Of a DNA stretch of 64,000 nt, positions 7,633 to 17,539 are shown in pieces. Position 1 is the stretch's first letter; every line of letters begins with the position of its first letter. The translations under genes were made by a program, and so were the position numbers. This DNA comes from Dysgonomonas sp. HGC4 (GTDB lineage: Bacteria > Bacteroidota > Bacteroidia > Bacteroidales > Dysgonomonadaceae): assembly GCF_001261715.1 (NCBI RefSeq), contig NZ_CVRU01000158.1:62001-126000 (forward strand). The letters run 5' to 3'. Under the pieces are notes generated by a model. The model saw only the letters and a program-made list of their open reading frames with translations, was not told the DNA's origin and made no database searches.

Positions 7633-8715
7633 ATGGACAATAAAAACAGTTATTGTGTAATTATGAGTGGCGGAATTGGCAGCCGTTTTTGGCCTTTCAG
7701 CCGAGAAGCTCGTCCTAAACAATTTCTTGATTTCTTCGGTACAGGTCGTTCTCTTTTACAGATGACAGTAGATCGATTCAAAAAGATTCTGCCTCTTGAA
7801 AATATATTTATTGTGACTAATGAGAGTTATGCAGAACTTACGATGCAAGAAGTTCCTGAATTATCTCCCAGCCAAATACTATTAGAACCACTTAGGCGAA
7901 ATACAGCCCCTTGCATTGCTTATGCAAGCTATCACATAAATTCGATAAACCCTAATGCCAATATAGTAGTAGCACCTTCTGATCACCTCATACTCAAAGA
8001 GGATGAATTTGCTGCTGTCATTAACAAAGCATTAAGTTTTGTTGATAACCATGAAATTCTTTTGACTTTGGGTATTAAACCCAATAGACCAGAGACAGGA
8101 TATGGATACATCCAAATTGACGAAGCAACTGTTGGAGATATCAACAAAGTAAAAGTTTTTACAGAAAAGCCAAATCTTGATTTAGCTAAAATTTTCTACG
8201 AAAGTGGGGAGTTTCTTTGGAATTCGGGACTATTTATATGGAATGTAAAAACAATAATAAAAGCCTTCAATGATAATCTACCTGAAGTAGCTACTATTTT
8301 CAACCAAGGAAAAGAAATATACAGAACCGATAAAGAACATGCTTTTATAAAAGAACAGTACTCTTATTGTCCTAGTATCTCTATTGATTATGGAGTTATG
8401 GAAAAAGCCAATAATGTATGTGTGATAATGGCAGATTTTGGATGGTCAGATCTTGGAACATGGGGTTCACTACACGACATCTCTGACAAAGACAAAGATG
8501 CAAATGTGTCACTCAAATGCGAAACTCTATTTTATGACAGTTCAGAAAACATAGTTGCTTTACCTGATGGAAAATTAGCTGTAATTCAAGGACTAAACAA
8601 TTATATTGTGGCTGAGGTAGACGATATTCTTTTAATTTGTCAGAAAGAAGAAGAGCAACGTATCAAACAATTTGTAGCCGACACCAAATTAAAATATGGT
8701 GATAGTTATATTTAA
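7633..8715 (+). CDS. manC: mannose-1-phosphate guanylyltransferase
   Basis: Makes GDP-mannose from mannose-1-phosphate and GTP in the cytoplasm, supplying mannose, fucose and related sugars for surface glycans. The nucleotidyltransferase signature is clear at residues 13-31 (GGIGSRFWPFSRE then RPKQF), followed by LEPLRRNTAPCIAYA, VAPSDHLI, FTEKPN and the sugar-binding FLWNSGLFIWN. At 360 residues it is the short form, without the mannose-6-phosphate isomerase domain of bifunctional enzymes. It has its own promoter and terminator. The next gene is a glycosyltransferase, which fits a surface-polysaccharide theme although the terminator separates the transcripts. Confidence 0.93.
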   Translation: MDNKNSYCVIMSGGIGSRFWPFSREARPKQFLDFFGTGRSLLQMTVDRFKKILPLENIFIVTNESYAELTMQEVPELSPSQILLEPLRRNTAPCIAYASYHINSINPNANIVVAPSDHLILKEDEFAAVINKALSFVDNHEILLTLGIKPNRPETGYGYIQIDEATVGDINKVKVFTEKPNLDLAKIFYESGEFLWNSGLFIWNVKTIIKAFNDNLPEVATIFNQGKEIYRTDKEHAFIKEQYSYCPSISIDYGVMEKANNVCVIMADFGWSDLGTWGSLHDISDKDKDANVSLKCETLFYDSSENIVALPDGKLAVIQGLNNYIVAEVDDILLICQKEEEQRIKQFVADTKLKYGDSYI

Positions 8716-8740
8716 TATATTAAAAGACTTATCGATATAT

Positions 8741-8770
8741 AAAAAGTGGCATTATCTGTCACTTTTTTTC
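8741..8770 (+). terminator. terminator of manC
   Basis: AAAAAGTG pairs with CACTTTTT, extended by two inner pairs, around a 7-nt loop, with a T-rich tail running directly into the next promoter. Confidence 0.7.
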
Positions 8771-8772
8771 TT

Positions 8773-8780
8773 TAATTTTG
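8773..8780 (+). promoter_or_regulatory. -7 element (TAATTTTG) for the glycosyltransferase
   Basis: TAnnTTTG match ending 6 nt before the ATG at 8787. It overlaps the alternative TTG start at 8778, which makes that TTG start unlikely and predicts a nearly leaderless mRNA. No -33 TTG is seen. Confidence 0.45.
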
Positions 8781-8786
8781 TCGACA

Positions 8787-9584
8787 ATGAATAAGATATC
8801 CATCATAACAGTAAACAGGAATAATGCTGAGGGTCTAGAAAACACGATCAAAAGCGTTATCGAACAAACTTATAGCAACTATGAGTTTATTATTATTGAT
8901 GGAGATTCAACAGACAATAGTATAGAAGTTATTAAGCGTTATTCTTCCAAGATATCTTTTTGGATTAGCGAAAAAGATACCGGCATCTTTAATGCAATGA
9001 ATAAAGGAATCGCACGCGCCACGGGAGACTATTGCTATTTTCTTAATTCGGCTGACAGATTTGCGTCTAAGAATGTTTTAACTAAGATTTTCAATAACCA
9101 AAGATATAAAGCTCCGTTTATTAATGGTCACCAAATTAATGACTTTGGAAGCTATACACAAAAGGTTCCCTGCCTAAACAGAAAACTAACTTTATTTGAT
9201 TTCTATTGGGGAACTATAAAGCATCAAGCAACTTTCATCCGCAGAGACTTATTCGTAACCTATGGTCTTTATGACGAAAGCTTAAAAATAACTTCTGACT
9301 GGAAGTTTTTCCTTCAAACAATCGGATTACATAATGAGCAGCCTCTATTTATAGATGTAGATATTGTTCTTTTCGAATGGAATGGTCTAAGCACCAATCC
9401 TCAATTAACTGCAGCGCATGCAGAAGAAAGAACACATGTTCTCAACGAATGTATTCCAACATCAATACAGAGTGATTATGAACACTTTCACGAAATGAGC
9501 GATTATCAATACATTGTTAGAGTGATGAAAAAAAACCGCATATTTAGATTCCTTGTAAAAGGGCTAGTGAAAGTATTCAAATAA
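8787..9584 (+). CDS. family 2 glycosyltransferase
   Basis: Inverting GT-A glycosyltransferase that moves a sugar from a nucleotide sugar to a surface-glycan or lipid-linked acceptor at the inner face of the membrane. The N-terminus is typical of GT2: ISIITVNRNNAEGLENTIKS, then IIIDGDSTDNS and DTGIFNAMNKGI. DSADR-like acidic residues (NSADR) and a C-terminal SDWKFFLQ motif match the WcaA/WcaE-like subgroup. The start at ATG 8787 is chosen because an upstream in-frame TTG lies inside the promoter element. It encodes 265 residues with no membrane segment. Neighbouring manC suggests, but does not prove, a GDP-mannose-linked pathway. Confidence 0.88.
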   Translation: MNKISIITVNRNNAEGLENTIKSVIEQTYSNYEFIIIDGDSTDNSIEVIKRYSSKISFWISEKDTGIFNAMNKGIARATGDYCYFLNSADRFASKNVLTKIFNNQRYKAPFINGHQINDFGSYTQKVPCLNRKLTLFDFYWGTIKHQATFIRRDLFVTYGLYDESLKITSDWKFFLQTIGLHNEQPLFIDVDIVLFEWNGLSTNPQLTAAHAEERTHVLNECIPTSIQSDYEHFHEMSDYQYIVRVMKKNRIFRFLVKGLVKVFK

Positions 9585-9668
9585 AAAAATAACTAAAGCT
9601 ATAAGTATCAAAGTATCTGCTTTAGATATCTAAGCAACGACACAATATAATACTTACACTCTCTACCC

Positions 9669-10469
9669 TTAAGATTTTAACTGAGTACTATCTATAATAC
9701 ACTTTTCTTCGATAGAGATACCAAACAAAGCAAAATCATACTTCACAGGATCATTAGCATCAAACAATCTTAGATTATCAGTCAATTCTATTGCAGCAGC
9801 CCAATCGGGCTTATCACGAGACAATATCCCTATTTTTTTAGCAGTACGCTCCACATGTAAATCTAAAGGGCATATCAAATCTTTTGGTTGAATTGTTTTC
9901 CACAAACCAAAATCAACACCTTGCTCATCGTTCCTCACCATCCAACGCAAATACATATTTAATCGTTTACATGCCGATTTTCGGGTAGGATTAGGAATAT
10001 GTTTACGAGTACGGGAAGGTGCATCCGGTGCATTAAAAAAATACTCTTGAAAATGATTCAAACCCAGTTCTACAGTCATACCCTCATTCGGAAAGAATGC
10101 ACTTTCCAAAGTAGCATATTTAGAATAATGTCTCTTGAAAAAATCGATACAATACAGTAGGTCTGTATCATTAAACGTGCGATGCTTAAAGCCGAGTAAT
10201 TGCTTTAAATCGTTGTCCTTATGTTGTGTTATAAACTCATAAGGAGCATTATCCATTCGTTGAGATAATTCTTTACATTTTTTTATGATAGTTGGACGTT
10301 GTCCCCACGCAAAAATAGCAGCAAAAAATCCCATAATTTCTATATCTTCGCATTTACAATAAGCATGCGGAATACAAATAGGATCATTTTCTATGAATTG
10401 TGGACGATTATATAGTAAGACCTTCTGATCTAAAAAATCTTTTAGGTATTCAAAATTAATTACAGCCAT
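9669..10469 (-). CDS. TIGR02757 (DUF2400) family protein
   Basis: Conserved protein of unknown function, 266 residues, the usual family length. Recognisable parts are the N-terminal YNRPQFIENDPICIPH, the helix FFAAIFAWGQRPTIIKKC and the C-terminal part with RWMVRNDEQGVDFGLW and CPLDLHVERTAKKIGIL. The latter resembles the helix-hairpin-helix DNA glycosylase fold and suggests a link to DNA or nucleotide metabolism, but no activity is established to my knowledge. It is a cytoplasmic, single-gene unit on the minus strand, convergent with the glycosyltransferase gene. A weak 7-bp hairpin (CTAAAGC/GCTTTAG) lies between them at about 9593-9627. Confidence 0.88.
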   Translation of the reverse strand: MAVINFEYLKDFLDQKVLLYNRPQFIENDPICIPHAYCKCEDIEIMGFFAAIFAWGQRPTIIKKCKELSQRMDNAPYEFITQHKDNDLKQLLGFKHRTFNDTDLLYCIDFFKRHYSKYATLESAFFPNEGMTVELGLNHFQEYFFNAPDAPSRTRKHIPNPTRKSACKRLNMYLRWMVRNDEQGVDFGLWKTIQPKDLICPLDLHVERTAKKIGILSRDKPDWAAAIELTDNLRLFDANDPVKYDFALFGISIEEKCIIDSTQLKS

Positions 10470-10573
10470 TATTATAGATTAATATATTTCTTCGTATCTT
10501 TAGTAAACAAGTAATGTATATGATACGTTATTAATAAATATGAACTAAAATTAATTATAAAAAAACAAAAGAC

Positions 10574-12271
10574 ATGAAAAACAAGGTTGAAATTCTCTTT
10601 CGGTCTACTATGATTGCATTATTTGCTGTCATATTAGTGTCGTGTAGTAGCAAATTAACACCCCTCTCTCCTTCACTTTTCAGTGTAACACCTAGCCCAT
10701 TAGAAGTTCAAGGCTCTAAAATCCCTGCAACAGTTAATGGCAAATTCCCTGAAAAATGGTTCAATAAAAATGCAGAAATAACTATTACACCTGTATTGAA
10801 ATGGGGTATTTCGGAACAGTTAGGAACAGCCGTTACTTATCAAGGCGAAAATATAGCGGGAAATGGTATTGTTGTCCTTCAAAAACAAGGTGCGCCTTTC
10901 ACAATCAAATCTGAGTTCGACTATGACCCAGAGATGGCTAATCCTGCACTCTATCTACGATTTACAACTCTTGTAAAAAACAAACCTGTAACTCTTCCTG
11001 ATGTAAAAATTTCAGAGGGACTTATTACTACGGCTGCATTAGCAAATGCTTTAACAAACACTCCAGCAGATGCTCCTGATGATTTCCAAAAGTTGATAAA
11101 AGACGCTTATGATGCGAATATTCTTTTCCTTATTCAACAAGCAGAACTTAGATCAAGCGAATTGAACTCTAATAATCTTGCAGCTTGGAAAAGCTTAGTA
11201 AAAAGTGCAGATAACAACCCAAGACAAAATGTAAATGTAGAGGTTCTTGCTTATGCATCTCCTGACGGTGGTTATGAATTAAACTCAAAATTAGCAGCAC
11301 AACGTGAAAAAAACACGACTGGCTATTTGAATAAAGAATTTAAAAAAGACAACGTAAACACAAATGTATATGCTAATTATACAGCTCAAGACTGGGAAGG
11401 TTTCAAGAAACTGGTAGAGGCTTCAAGCTTACAAGACAAAGACTTAGTATTGCGTGTACTTTCTATGTATACTGACCCTGCGGACAGAGAGCGTGAGATT
11501 AAAAATATATCTGTAATCTACAAAGATCTTGCAGAAACTATCTTGCCTCAATTGAGACGTTCACGTTTAGTTGCTAATGTTGAAACAGTAGGAAGAACTG
11601 ACAATGAGTTGATACAAGCATTCAACACAAATCCATCTTCTCTTACTGCAAACGAATTGCTATATACTGCAACGTTACAAGGTACACCTCAAGAAAAAAT
11701 ATATACTGTGGTTACTCAAAGATTCCCTGCTGATTACAGAGGATGGAATAATTTAGGAGCTTTCTATTTTGCAAACGGTCAAATAGATGCTGCTCAAAAA
11801 GCATTCTTGAAAGCTCAACAAATAAATAACAAAGCTCCTGAACCAAACATGAATCTAGGTTTATTAGCTATGGCAGACGGAGATATTGCTAAAGCTGAGC
11901 AACTAATTGCTAATGGATCGCAAGCAAATACTTCTAACGAAGCTCTAGGCTTGTTGTACCTAAAGAAAGGTGATTACAACAAAGCCATTCAAGCTTTTGG
12001 TGATACAAAATCGAACAATGCTGCTTTAGCTCAAATATTGACTAAAAACTATAATCAGGCAGAACAAACTTTAAATAGCATCAGCAACAAAGATGGTATG
12101 ACTCATTATCTTGAAGCAATAGTAGCTGCACGTACAAACGATGCAACGGGTGTTGCTCACCATCTTGGAGCGGCTTTTGAAGCTGATCCTAATTTGAAAC
12201 AAAATGCGATATATGATTTAGAGTTTGCTAAGTTTGCAAACAATACAACTGTATCTTTCCTTTTTAAATAA
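10574..12271 (+). CDS. TPR-containing lipoprotein with OmpA-like segment
   Basis: A 565-residue outer-membrane-associated lipoprotein. The signal peptide ends at a lipobox with Cys24 (VILVSCSS). The N-terminal third is beta-rich. The middle has VEVLAYASPDGGYELNSKLAAQRE, which resembles the conserved core of OmpA-type peptidoglycan-binding domains ('aSPDG...N..La..RA'). The C-terminal third holds TPR-like helical repeats (YRGWNNLGAFYFANGQIDAAQKAF, then NEALGLLYLKKGDYNKAIQAF). This Bacteroidetes architecture is usually annotated only as a TPR protein. An envelope scaffold role is likely. A near-consensus -7 (TATCTTTA, 10495-10502) lies about 70 nt upstream, and a strong bidirectional terminator follows. 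Confidence 0.8.
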   Translation: MKNKVEILFRSTMIALFAVILVSCSSKLTPLSPSLFSVTPSPLEVQGSKIPATVNGKFPEKWFNKNAEITITPVLKWGISEQLGTAVTYQGENIAGNGIVVLQKQGAPFTIKSEFDYDPEMANPALYLRFTTLVKNKPVTLPDVKISEGLITTAALANALTNTPADAPDDFQKLIKDAYDANILFLIQQAELRSSELNSNNLAAWKSLVKSADNNPRQNVNVEVLAYASPDGGYELNSKLAAQREKNTTGYLNKEFKKDNVNTNVYANYTAQDWEGFKKLVEASSLQDKDLVLRVLSMYTDPADREREIKNISVIYKDLAETILPQLRRSRLVANVETVGRTDNELIQAFNTNPSSLTANELLYTATLQGTPQEKIYTVVTQRFPADYRGWNNLGAFYFANGQIDAAQKAFLKAQQINNKAPEPNMNLGLLAMADGDIAKAEQLIANGSQANTSNEALGLLYLKKGDYNKAIQAFGDTKSNNAALAQILTKNYNQAEQTLNSISNKDGMTHYLEAIVAARTNDATGVAHHLGAAFEADPNLKQNAIYDLEFAKFANNTTVSFLFK

Positions 12272-12312
12272 TATAGAACAACCATTCTATACTATTATTA
12301 AGTAAGACTATA

Positions 12313-12350
12313 AAATAAATAAGGCTACCCAAGGGTAGCCTTATTTATTT
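12313..12350. terminator. bidirectional terminator, 18-bp perfect stem
   Basis: The arms 12313-12330 and 12333-12350 are perfect inverted copies (core AAGGCTACCC/GGGTAGCCTT) with A and T flanks. It sits between the convergent TPR lipoprotein gene and the tolC-like gene and serves both. Confidence 0.9.
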
Positions 12351-12370
12351 TTGCAATCATTATTAGTATA

Positions 12371-13717
12371 TCACATCGTGATTTCTCTTCCTTGATAGAA
12401 GTCTAATATCTTACTTCTGAATACAAAATCGTATTTAGCTTGTATTTGTTCCGATTTACTGCTTATCAATCTGGTTTGAGCCTCATTATATTCAAACACA
12501 CTTGTTTTACCTATCTGATAACGTTCTTCGGCATATTTGAATGACTCTGCGGCTGCCTCATACGCTTTCTCTGTAGATATAAACTTAGCTTGCGATGCCG
12601 TAGCATTCTGATAGGCTTGTTGTATTTCCTTAAAGAGTGCCAATTTCACATTCTCCAGTATCAACTCTTGATTTTCGATACTTAAACGAGCCTGACGTAC
12701 CTTATTGCGAGTTTGAAATCTATCAAAAATAGGAATACTTAAGTTTAAGCCCATTGCTATACGATAGTTATCTCTCAACTGATGAGCTATTCCTGCATTA
12801 GGAAATGCCTCATCTGCTCCGTAAACATGACTAAAACTATTATCATACGAAGCTCCAAAGCTAAGCGTTGGCCAATAACCTGCTTGAGCAACTTTGAGTG
12901 CTTTCTTTGTGCTTTCCACATTAAATTCAGCCTCTTTTACATGAGGTCTCGTTTGTACTGCTTGATCATATACAACATCAGGCTTTACCAAACCTGCAAG
13001 TACATCCTCCACCATCAAAGTTTCGGTCAATTTAGGAGCTTCAATATCAAACCCATCAAAAGTAGGTAGATTAAGAGCTTGAGATAAATCCAACAAACTA
13101 AGTTGAAGTTCATTTTCTGATGTAGTTACATTCAGCTCGTCTTTAGCAAGTTGTGCTTTTATATCATACAATTGAGATTCGGCAACCTTACCTGTCTCTA
13201 CAAGAATAGAAGTTCTATCAACTTGCTTTTGAGTTAAAGATACCTGCTCTTTATACACTCTCAGTATTTCTTTTTTAAATAGAACCTCTAGAAAATAGGA
13301 GGTGACTTGTAACTCCATATTTTCTTTAGCCTTATTCAATCCTGCCATAGCAGCAAGCAAACTCAACTCATCCGCTTTTATCTGATTTTGTATCTGAAAT
13401 CCGGTAAAAATCGGAACGTTAGTAGCAACTGAAAAGCTTGTAAGTGAAGCCGTTTTTGCTTCAAAAACACCAGTAGATGCATTAGGTGAACGCCCGAAGT
13501 TAAAGCTTTGACCTGCCCCTCCCGTTAAATCAGGGAGACGTTGATTTTTGCTTGTATTTACATCTACCTCAGCACCTTTCACCTTCAAGTCTTGCTGTTT
13601 TATTTCTATATTGTTTTTTATTGCATAATCAATACATTGCCTCAAATCCCAAGCCGATTGGCTTTGCATACTAAAGCTCAATAATAAACAACCTACAGCT
13701 ATAATATATTTTTTCAT
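12371..13717 (-). CDS. TolC-family outer membrane efflux protein
   Basis: Outer-membrane channel of a tripartite exporter. The signal peptide (MKKYIIAVGCLLLSFSMQSQ) is followed by WDLRQCIDYAIKNNIEIK, the usual first helix of the OEP family. Two repeated coiled-coil/beta modules follow, with SFGASYDNSF and the second OEP repeat around NLSIPIFDRFQTRNKVRQA and EERYQIGKTSVFEYNEAQ. At 448 residues it is typical. It is the last gene of a five-gene minus-strand operon (ATPase, permease, permease, adaptor, channel), 43 nt after the adaptor gene. Export substrate is unknown. Confidence 0.92.
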   Translation of the reverse strand: MKKYIIAVGCLLLSFSMQSQSAWDLRQCIDYAIKNNIEIKQQDLKVKGAEVDVNTSKNQRLPDLTGGAGQSFNFGRSPNASTGVFEAKTASLTSFSVATNVPIFTGFQIQNQIKADELSLLAAMAGLNKAKENMELQVTSYFLEVLFKKEILRVYKEQVSLTQKQVDRTSILVETGKVAESQLYDIKAQLAKDELNVTTSENELQLSLLDLSQALNLPTFDGFDIEAPKLTETLMVEDVLAGLVKPDVVYDQAVQTRPHVKEAEFNVESTKKALKVAQAGYWPTLSFGASYDNSFSHVYGADEAFPNAGIAHQLRDNYRIAMGLNLSIPIFDRFQTRNKVRQARLSIENQELILENVKLALFKEIQQAYQNATASQAKFISTEKAYEAAAESFKYAEERYQIGKTSVFEYNEAQTRLISSKSEQIQAKYDFVFRSKILDFYQGREITM

Positions 13718-13760
13718 AGAGTTATATCGTATTTTATAAGTAAAGTATCAGACCTATTTA

Positions 13761-14915
13761 TTATTTAGGTTGTTGTGGCATATCAGCCTTTTCATCTCTT
13801 TCGTTACCCCTTACTTTCTGACCTTTGGTTAAACCTGATTTAACTTCGATATTGATACCATTTGATAGTCCAACTTTTATAAATTGTTTATCAAATACCT
13901 GTTTGGGTGTTTCTTGTTTAAGTATATACACAAATGCAGAATCGTTACTGAAAGATACTGTACTCTCTGGTATTGTTAATACACCTTTTGCATTTGCTAC
14001 AATAATTTGAGCATTGGCACTATATCCTGCACGTATATTTATAGTATCAGTAATCTGAGCAGCAGCTTTTATCTCGAAAAGGATTGCTCCATTCTCTTCA
14101 ACACCTTTAGGAGCAACATACTCAAGTGATGCGTCAAATTTCTTATTATCAATAGCTCCGATCGACAATTTAATAGGCATTCCGGTATGGATACGTCCTA
14201 CTTCTGTTTCATCTACTTTACCTATGAAGATCATATCGTTCATGTTTGCAACAGTAGCAATAGTAGTTCCCTCGTTGAAGTTATTAGATTGAATTACCGA
14301 GTTACCCACTTTTACGGGTATATCTAAGATCATTCCATCTATAGTAGAACGGATCTGAGTATTACTGTATTTAGCGGTTTTCTTAGAGACCCCTGTCCGT
14401 ATAATATCCAGATTATCTTTTGCATTTTCAGCATCTTCTTGTGCCTTTCTATAATCAGCTTCGGCTTTGTCCATTTCCTCTTTAGCTATTACACCCTTTT
14501 CAAATAATTGCTTTTGACGGTTATAATCAGCATTAGATAAATTCTGATTAATTTTAGCAATATTCAATTGAGATTCGGCAGCACTCAACGATGCAGATTC
14601 GGGAACAACTTGTATGGTAGCAATTACTTCTCCCGCTTTCACATAGTCACCAGCTTCTTTAAGAACCGTTTCTATAATACCTGCAATTTGCGGCTTAATA
14701 AGAACTTCGTCACGAGGAGAGACTTTTCCTGTAGCAACAGTAGCATTCTCAATATCCCCTTCTACAACCTCTACTATTTCATAAATAACCTCCTTCGGTT
14801 GGCTCTTTTGCCAAAGGAAAACAAAGATGCCAACAACTACAACTGCGATAAGAACTACTCCAAGTATACTGAAGATTTTCTTCACAGGACTTTTCTTTTT
14901 TGCGCTACTTTCCAT
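13761..14915 (-). CDS. periplasmic adaptor (HlyD/MacA family)
   Basis: Membrane-fusion protein linking the inner-membrane ABC permeases to the TolC-like channel. A single N-terminal membrane anchor (about residues 13-33) is followed by a first barrel-sandwich half (GKVSPRDEVLIKPQIAGIIE... AGDYVKAGEVIA), an alpha-hairpin with long coiled coil (about 108-175, rich in Ala/Lys/Glu), the second lipoyl half (IRSTIDGMILDIPVKVGNSV) and beta-barrel domains, with a hydrophilic tail (DEKADMPQQPK). Length of 384 is usual for MacA-like adaptors. It lies 84 nt downstream of the second permease gene. Confidence 0.92.
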   Translation of the reverse strand: MESSAKKKSPVKKIFSILGVVLIAVVVVGIFVFLWQKSQPKEVIYEIVEVVEGDIENATVATGKVSPRDEVLIKPQIAGIIETVLKEAGDYVKAGEVIATIQVVPESASLSAAESQLNIAKINQNLSNADYNRQKQLFEKGVIAKEEMDKAEADYRKAQEDAENAKDNLDIIRTGVSKKTAKYSNTQIRSTIDGMILDIPVKVGNSVIQSNNFNEGTTIATVANMNDMIFIGKVDETEVGRIHTGMPIKLSIGAIDNKKFDASLEYVAPKGVEENGAILFEIKAAAQITDTINIRAGYSANAQIIVANAKGVLTIPESTVSFSNDSAFVYILKQETPKQVFDKQFIKVGLSNGINIEVKSGLTKGQKVRGNERDEKADMPQQPK

Positions 14916-14999
14916 ATTTATTTGATGTTTATTTTTTTGCTTTTAAGGTTGTAAACCTGCTTCTTTTTATTTTATATATCAGTATTATATTGTACTTAT

Positions 15000-16256
15000 C
15001 TATTCTTCTCGAATTGCATCGATTGCCTTAATATTCAGAGCTCGTAAAGCAGGTATCAATCCGGCAAACAAACCCGAAACAATAAGTATTGTCATCGAAA
15101 TGATAGCTGTTCCGAAGGATATAAACGGAGGTATAAAGAACATATCGTCACTAGCTCCTCCCCTCATTGCTGTACTTATCATTTCCAAGATAACCACGCC
15201 CCAAAACAAGCCTCCAAATCCCGCAATGAAAGTAAGAACAAAACTCTCACTTACAATTTGAGATACAATTGCAACTGGTTTTGCTCCCAATGCACGACGC
15301 ACCCCAATCTCTCGGGTTCGCTCACGTACAGTAACCAGCATAATATTACTTACACCAATAATACCCGAAAGTAAAGACCCTAACCCTACAATCCAGATAA
15401 GTGATCTTATGCCCAGGAATAAGTTGGCAAAAGTTTTAAACTCCTTTTCTATATTAAAGCTTCGCACAGCTTTCTCATCATTAGGAGCAATATTATGATT
15501 CGTTTTTAAAATTGTTTTAATTTGATCTTCCAAAACCGAAACAGCCATTCCAGGTTTAGCTGTAGCCCCTAGAAAGTGGATAACATCCCCTTGGTTAAAA
15601 GCTTTTTGCATAGTAGAGAATGGTATAAAAACCGAAGTTTCGGCATCTCCTCCAATCTGAGCTTTAGAATTGGGACGAATTACCCCCACTACTTGAAAAT
15701 ATATACCATTAACCCGAATATACGCTCCAATAGGATCTTGACCACTATCGAACAAGTTTTCGGCAACTGTTTTACCAATCAAGGCAACCTTGCTCACATT
15801 ACGAATATCTAAATCATTAAATAATCGCCCTTTCAATATAGTCTGAGTTTGTATTTTGAATTGATCGGGGTAAACGCCCATTACCTGAGCCGATGTTGAT
15901 TTACGACCAATTACCACATTCTTCGAAGAGCTTTCGCCAAATAACATTGGCGAGATATATTCAAGAGCCGTAGCTTTTTGTTTAATAATTTCGAGATCTC
16001 TATTATTCATATTCCACCAACGTCCCTTGCGAAAACCTTTGTAAGGCTCGCTTGTTACATTCGTAAAAAAGAAGCCCGAGTTAGTTGCAAAACCTTTTAC
16101 GTTTTTCGCCATACCTCCCTCTAGAGCATTACCTGCACCTATAAGAATGACTAACATTAAGATCCCCCAAAAGACTCCAAAGCCGGTCATCACACTTCGC
16201 ATTTTGTTTGCGGTGATGGTATTCCATATTTCCTGCCACTTATCTAAATCGAACAT
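15000..16256 (-). CDS. ABC transporter permease (MacB-like), second of pair
   Basis: Inner-membrane permease with MacB_PCD periplasmic domain plus FtsX domain, 418 residues. The first membrane helix follows MRSVMTGFGVFWGILMLVILIGAGN. A large periplasmic domain (about 50-280) comes next, then three C-terminal helices with the family signature TREIGVRRALGAKP between the first two. It has the same length as, and is paralogous to, the preceding permease, so the transporter probably uses a heterodimer. That is common in Bacteroidetes versions of MacAB, where the ATPase is a separate gene. It starts 23 nt after the first permease gene. Confidence 0.93.
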   Translation of the reverse strand: MFDLDKWQEIWNTITANKMRSVMTGFGVFWGILMLVILIGAGNALEGGMAKNVKGFATNSGFFFTNVTSEPYKGFRKGRWWNMNNRDLEIIKQKATALEYISPMLFGESSSKNVVIGRKSTSAQVMGVYPDQFKIQTQTILKGRLFNDLDIRNVSKVALIGKTVAENLFDSGQDPIGAYIRVNGIYFQVVGVIRPNSKAQIGGDAETSVFIPFSTMQKAFNQGDVIHFLGATAKPGMAVSVLEDQIKTILKTNHNIAPNDEKAVRSFNIEKEFKTFANLFLGIRSLIWIVGLGSLLSGIIGVSNIMLVTVRERTREIGVRRALGAKPVAIVSQIVSESFVLTFIAGFGGLFWGVVILEMISTAMRGGASDDMFFIPPFISFGTAIISMTILIVSGLFAGLIPALRALNIKAIDAIREE

Positions 16257-16279
16257 AGTCTACTATTTCTTTTTTATTT

Positions 16280-17536
16280 TTATTCGGAACGCATAGCTTC
16301 GATAGGACTAATACTAACAGCCCTTTTAGCAGGAATATAGCCTGCAAATACTCCAGAGACAATCAATACGGCAGTTGCTGCTAAAACAATACCCAGATCG
16401 ACAGTAGGATCTTTGAAAATACTAGGTCCTCCATCCGCAGAAGCAGGAGCCATCTTCATTCCCTCACTGATCAACTCGGTAAGTCCGACACCAAATACCA
16501 TTCCTATATAACCAAATGAGGTGGTTATAATTATCGACTCCAATAATACGAGTTTCAATATAGAATAGGGATTTGCTCCGATTGCTTTTCTAATACCAAA
16601 TTCGCGAGTACGCTCCTTTACAGTTATAAGCATAATATTACCTACGCCTACAATACCTGCAATAAGAGAGGCAATACCCACAATCCAAATAAACATAGTT
16701 ATTCCACCAAATATAGCCTCAGTTTGCACTGCATCTTCTGCTGTATTCCAAATCCAGATGGCAGATTTATCTTCGGGATCGAAATTATGCAGAGCGCCCA
16801 ATTTCTCTCTCAACCTTTTAATGAAAGCTTCGTTCTCGGGCATTGTATTAAGCCCTTTTACTGTAAAATCGAGCCTATCTACATTGTAGCCTTTTCCGTA
16901 AAGACTTTGAGCTGTAGAAAATGGGACATAAGAGGGAACATTGGTACGTCCCGTTTCATCTTTATATACACCTACTACTTGATAAGCAATTCCATCGGAA
17001 GTTACATACTTGCCCAATGGATCTTCATCTTTAAAAAGAACTTGCTGCATCTCGGTATTAATGACGATAACCTTGCGTCTCTGATCCATATCTATCTGAT
17101 TGATAAATCGACCTGTTCCTGTAGACATATCAATATTACTAATATAAGCTGCATCAGGATATACACCATTCATTCCCCAAGAACCATATTCTTTTTCAAA
17201 TGAAATAGTTGATCTTCGTTCGATCTGAGCCGACACATAATCTATCTCAGGAATTTTATTTCGTAGTAAGTCGTAGTCTTTATTATCAAATTTAACTTGT
17301 CTATCAACAGGCAAACCTTTATAAGGCATCGAAACATATCCAGTTCCAACACTTACTGCATTTTTTGCCCGACTCGAAAAGTTAGCCGTTATTCCGTTTT
17401 TCAGCCCATTGCCTGCTCCAAGCAAAACAATAAGCATGAAGATACCCCATGCAATAGAAAATCCCGTCAAAAAAGTACGGAGCTTATTCTTATTGATCGT
17501 GGCACCAATTTCTCTTAATGAATCAAAATCAAACAT
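16280..17536 (-). CDS. ABC transporter permease (MacB-like), first of pair
   Basis: Paralogue of the next gene, 418 residues. It starts with an amphipathic stretch and a membrane helix around RTFLTGFSIAWGIFMLIVLLGAGN. A periplasmic MacB_PCD domain follows (about 50-280), then three C-terminal helices with TREFGIRKAIGANP, the coupling-helix region that contacts the ATPase. It ends in SPIEAMRSE, a usual FtsX-family C-terminus. It begins 3 nt after the ATPase gene stop, so translation is probably coupled. Likely exports a small molecule or peptide or transports lipoprotein-like substrates. The sequence does not say which. Confidence 0.93.
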   Translation of the reverse strand: MFDFDSLREIGATINKNKLRTFLTGFSIAWGIFMLIVLLGAGNGLKNGITANFSSRAKNAVSVGTGYVSMPYKGLPVDRQVKFDNKDYDLLRNKIPEIDYVSAQIERRSTISFEKEYGSWGMNGVYPDAAYISNIDMSTGTGRFINQIDMDQRRKVIVINTEMQQVLFKDEDPLGKYVTSDGIAYQVVGVYKDETGRTNVPSYVPFSTAQSLYGKGYNVDRLDFTVKGLNTMPENEAFIKRLREKLGALHNFDPEDKSAIWIWNTAEDAVQTEAIFGGITMFIWIVGIASLIAGIVGVGNIMLITVKERTREFGIRKAIGANPYSILKLVLLESIIITTSFGYIGMVFGVGLTELISEGMKMAPASADGGPSIFKDPTVDLGIVLAATAVLIVSGVFAGYIPAKRAVSISPIEAMRSE

Positions 17537-17539
17537 AGA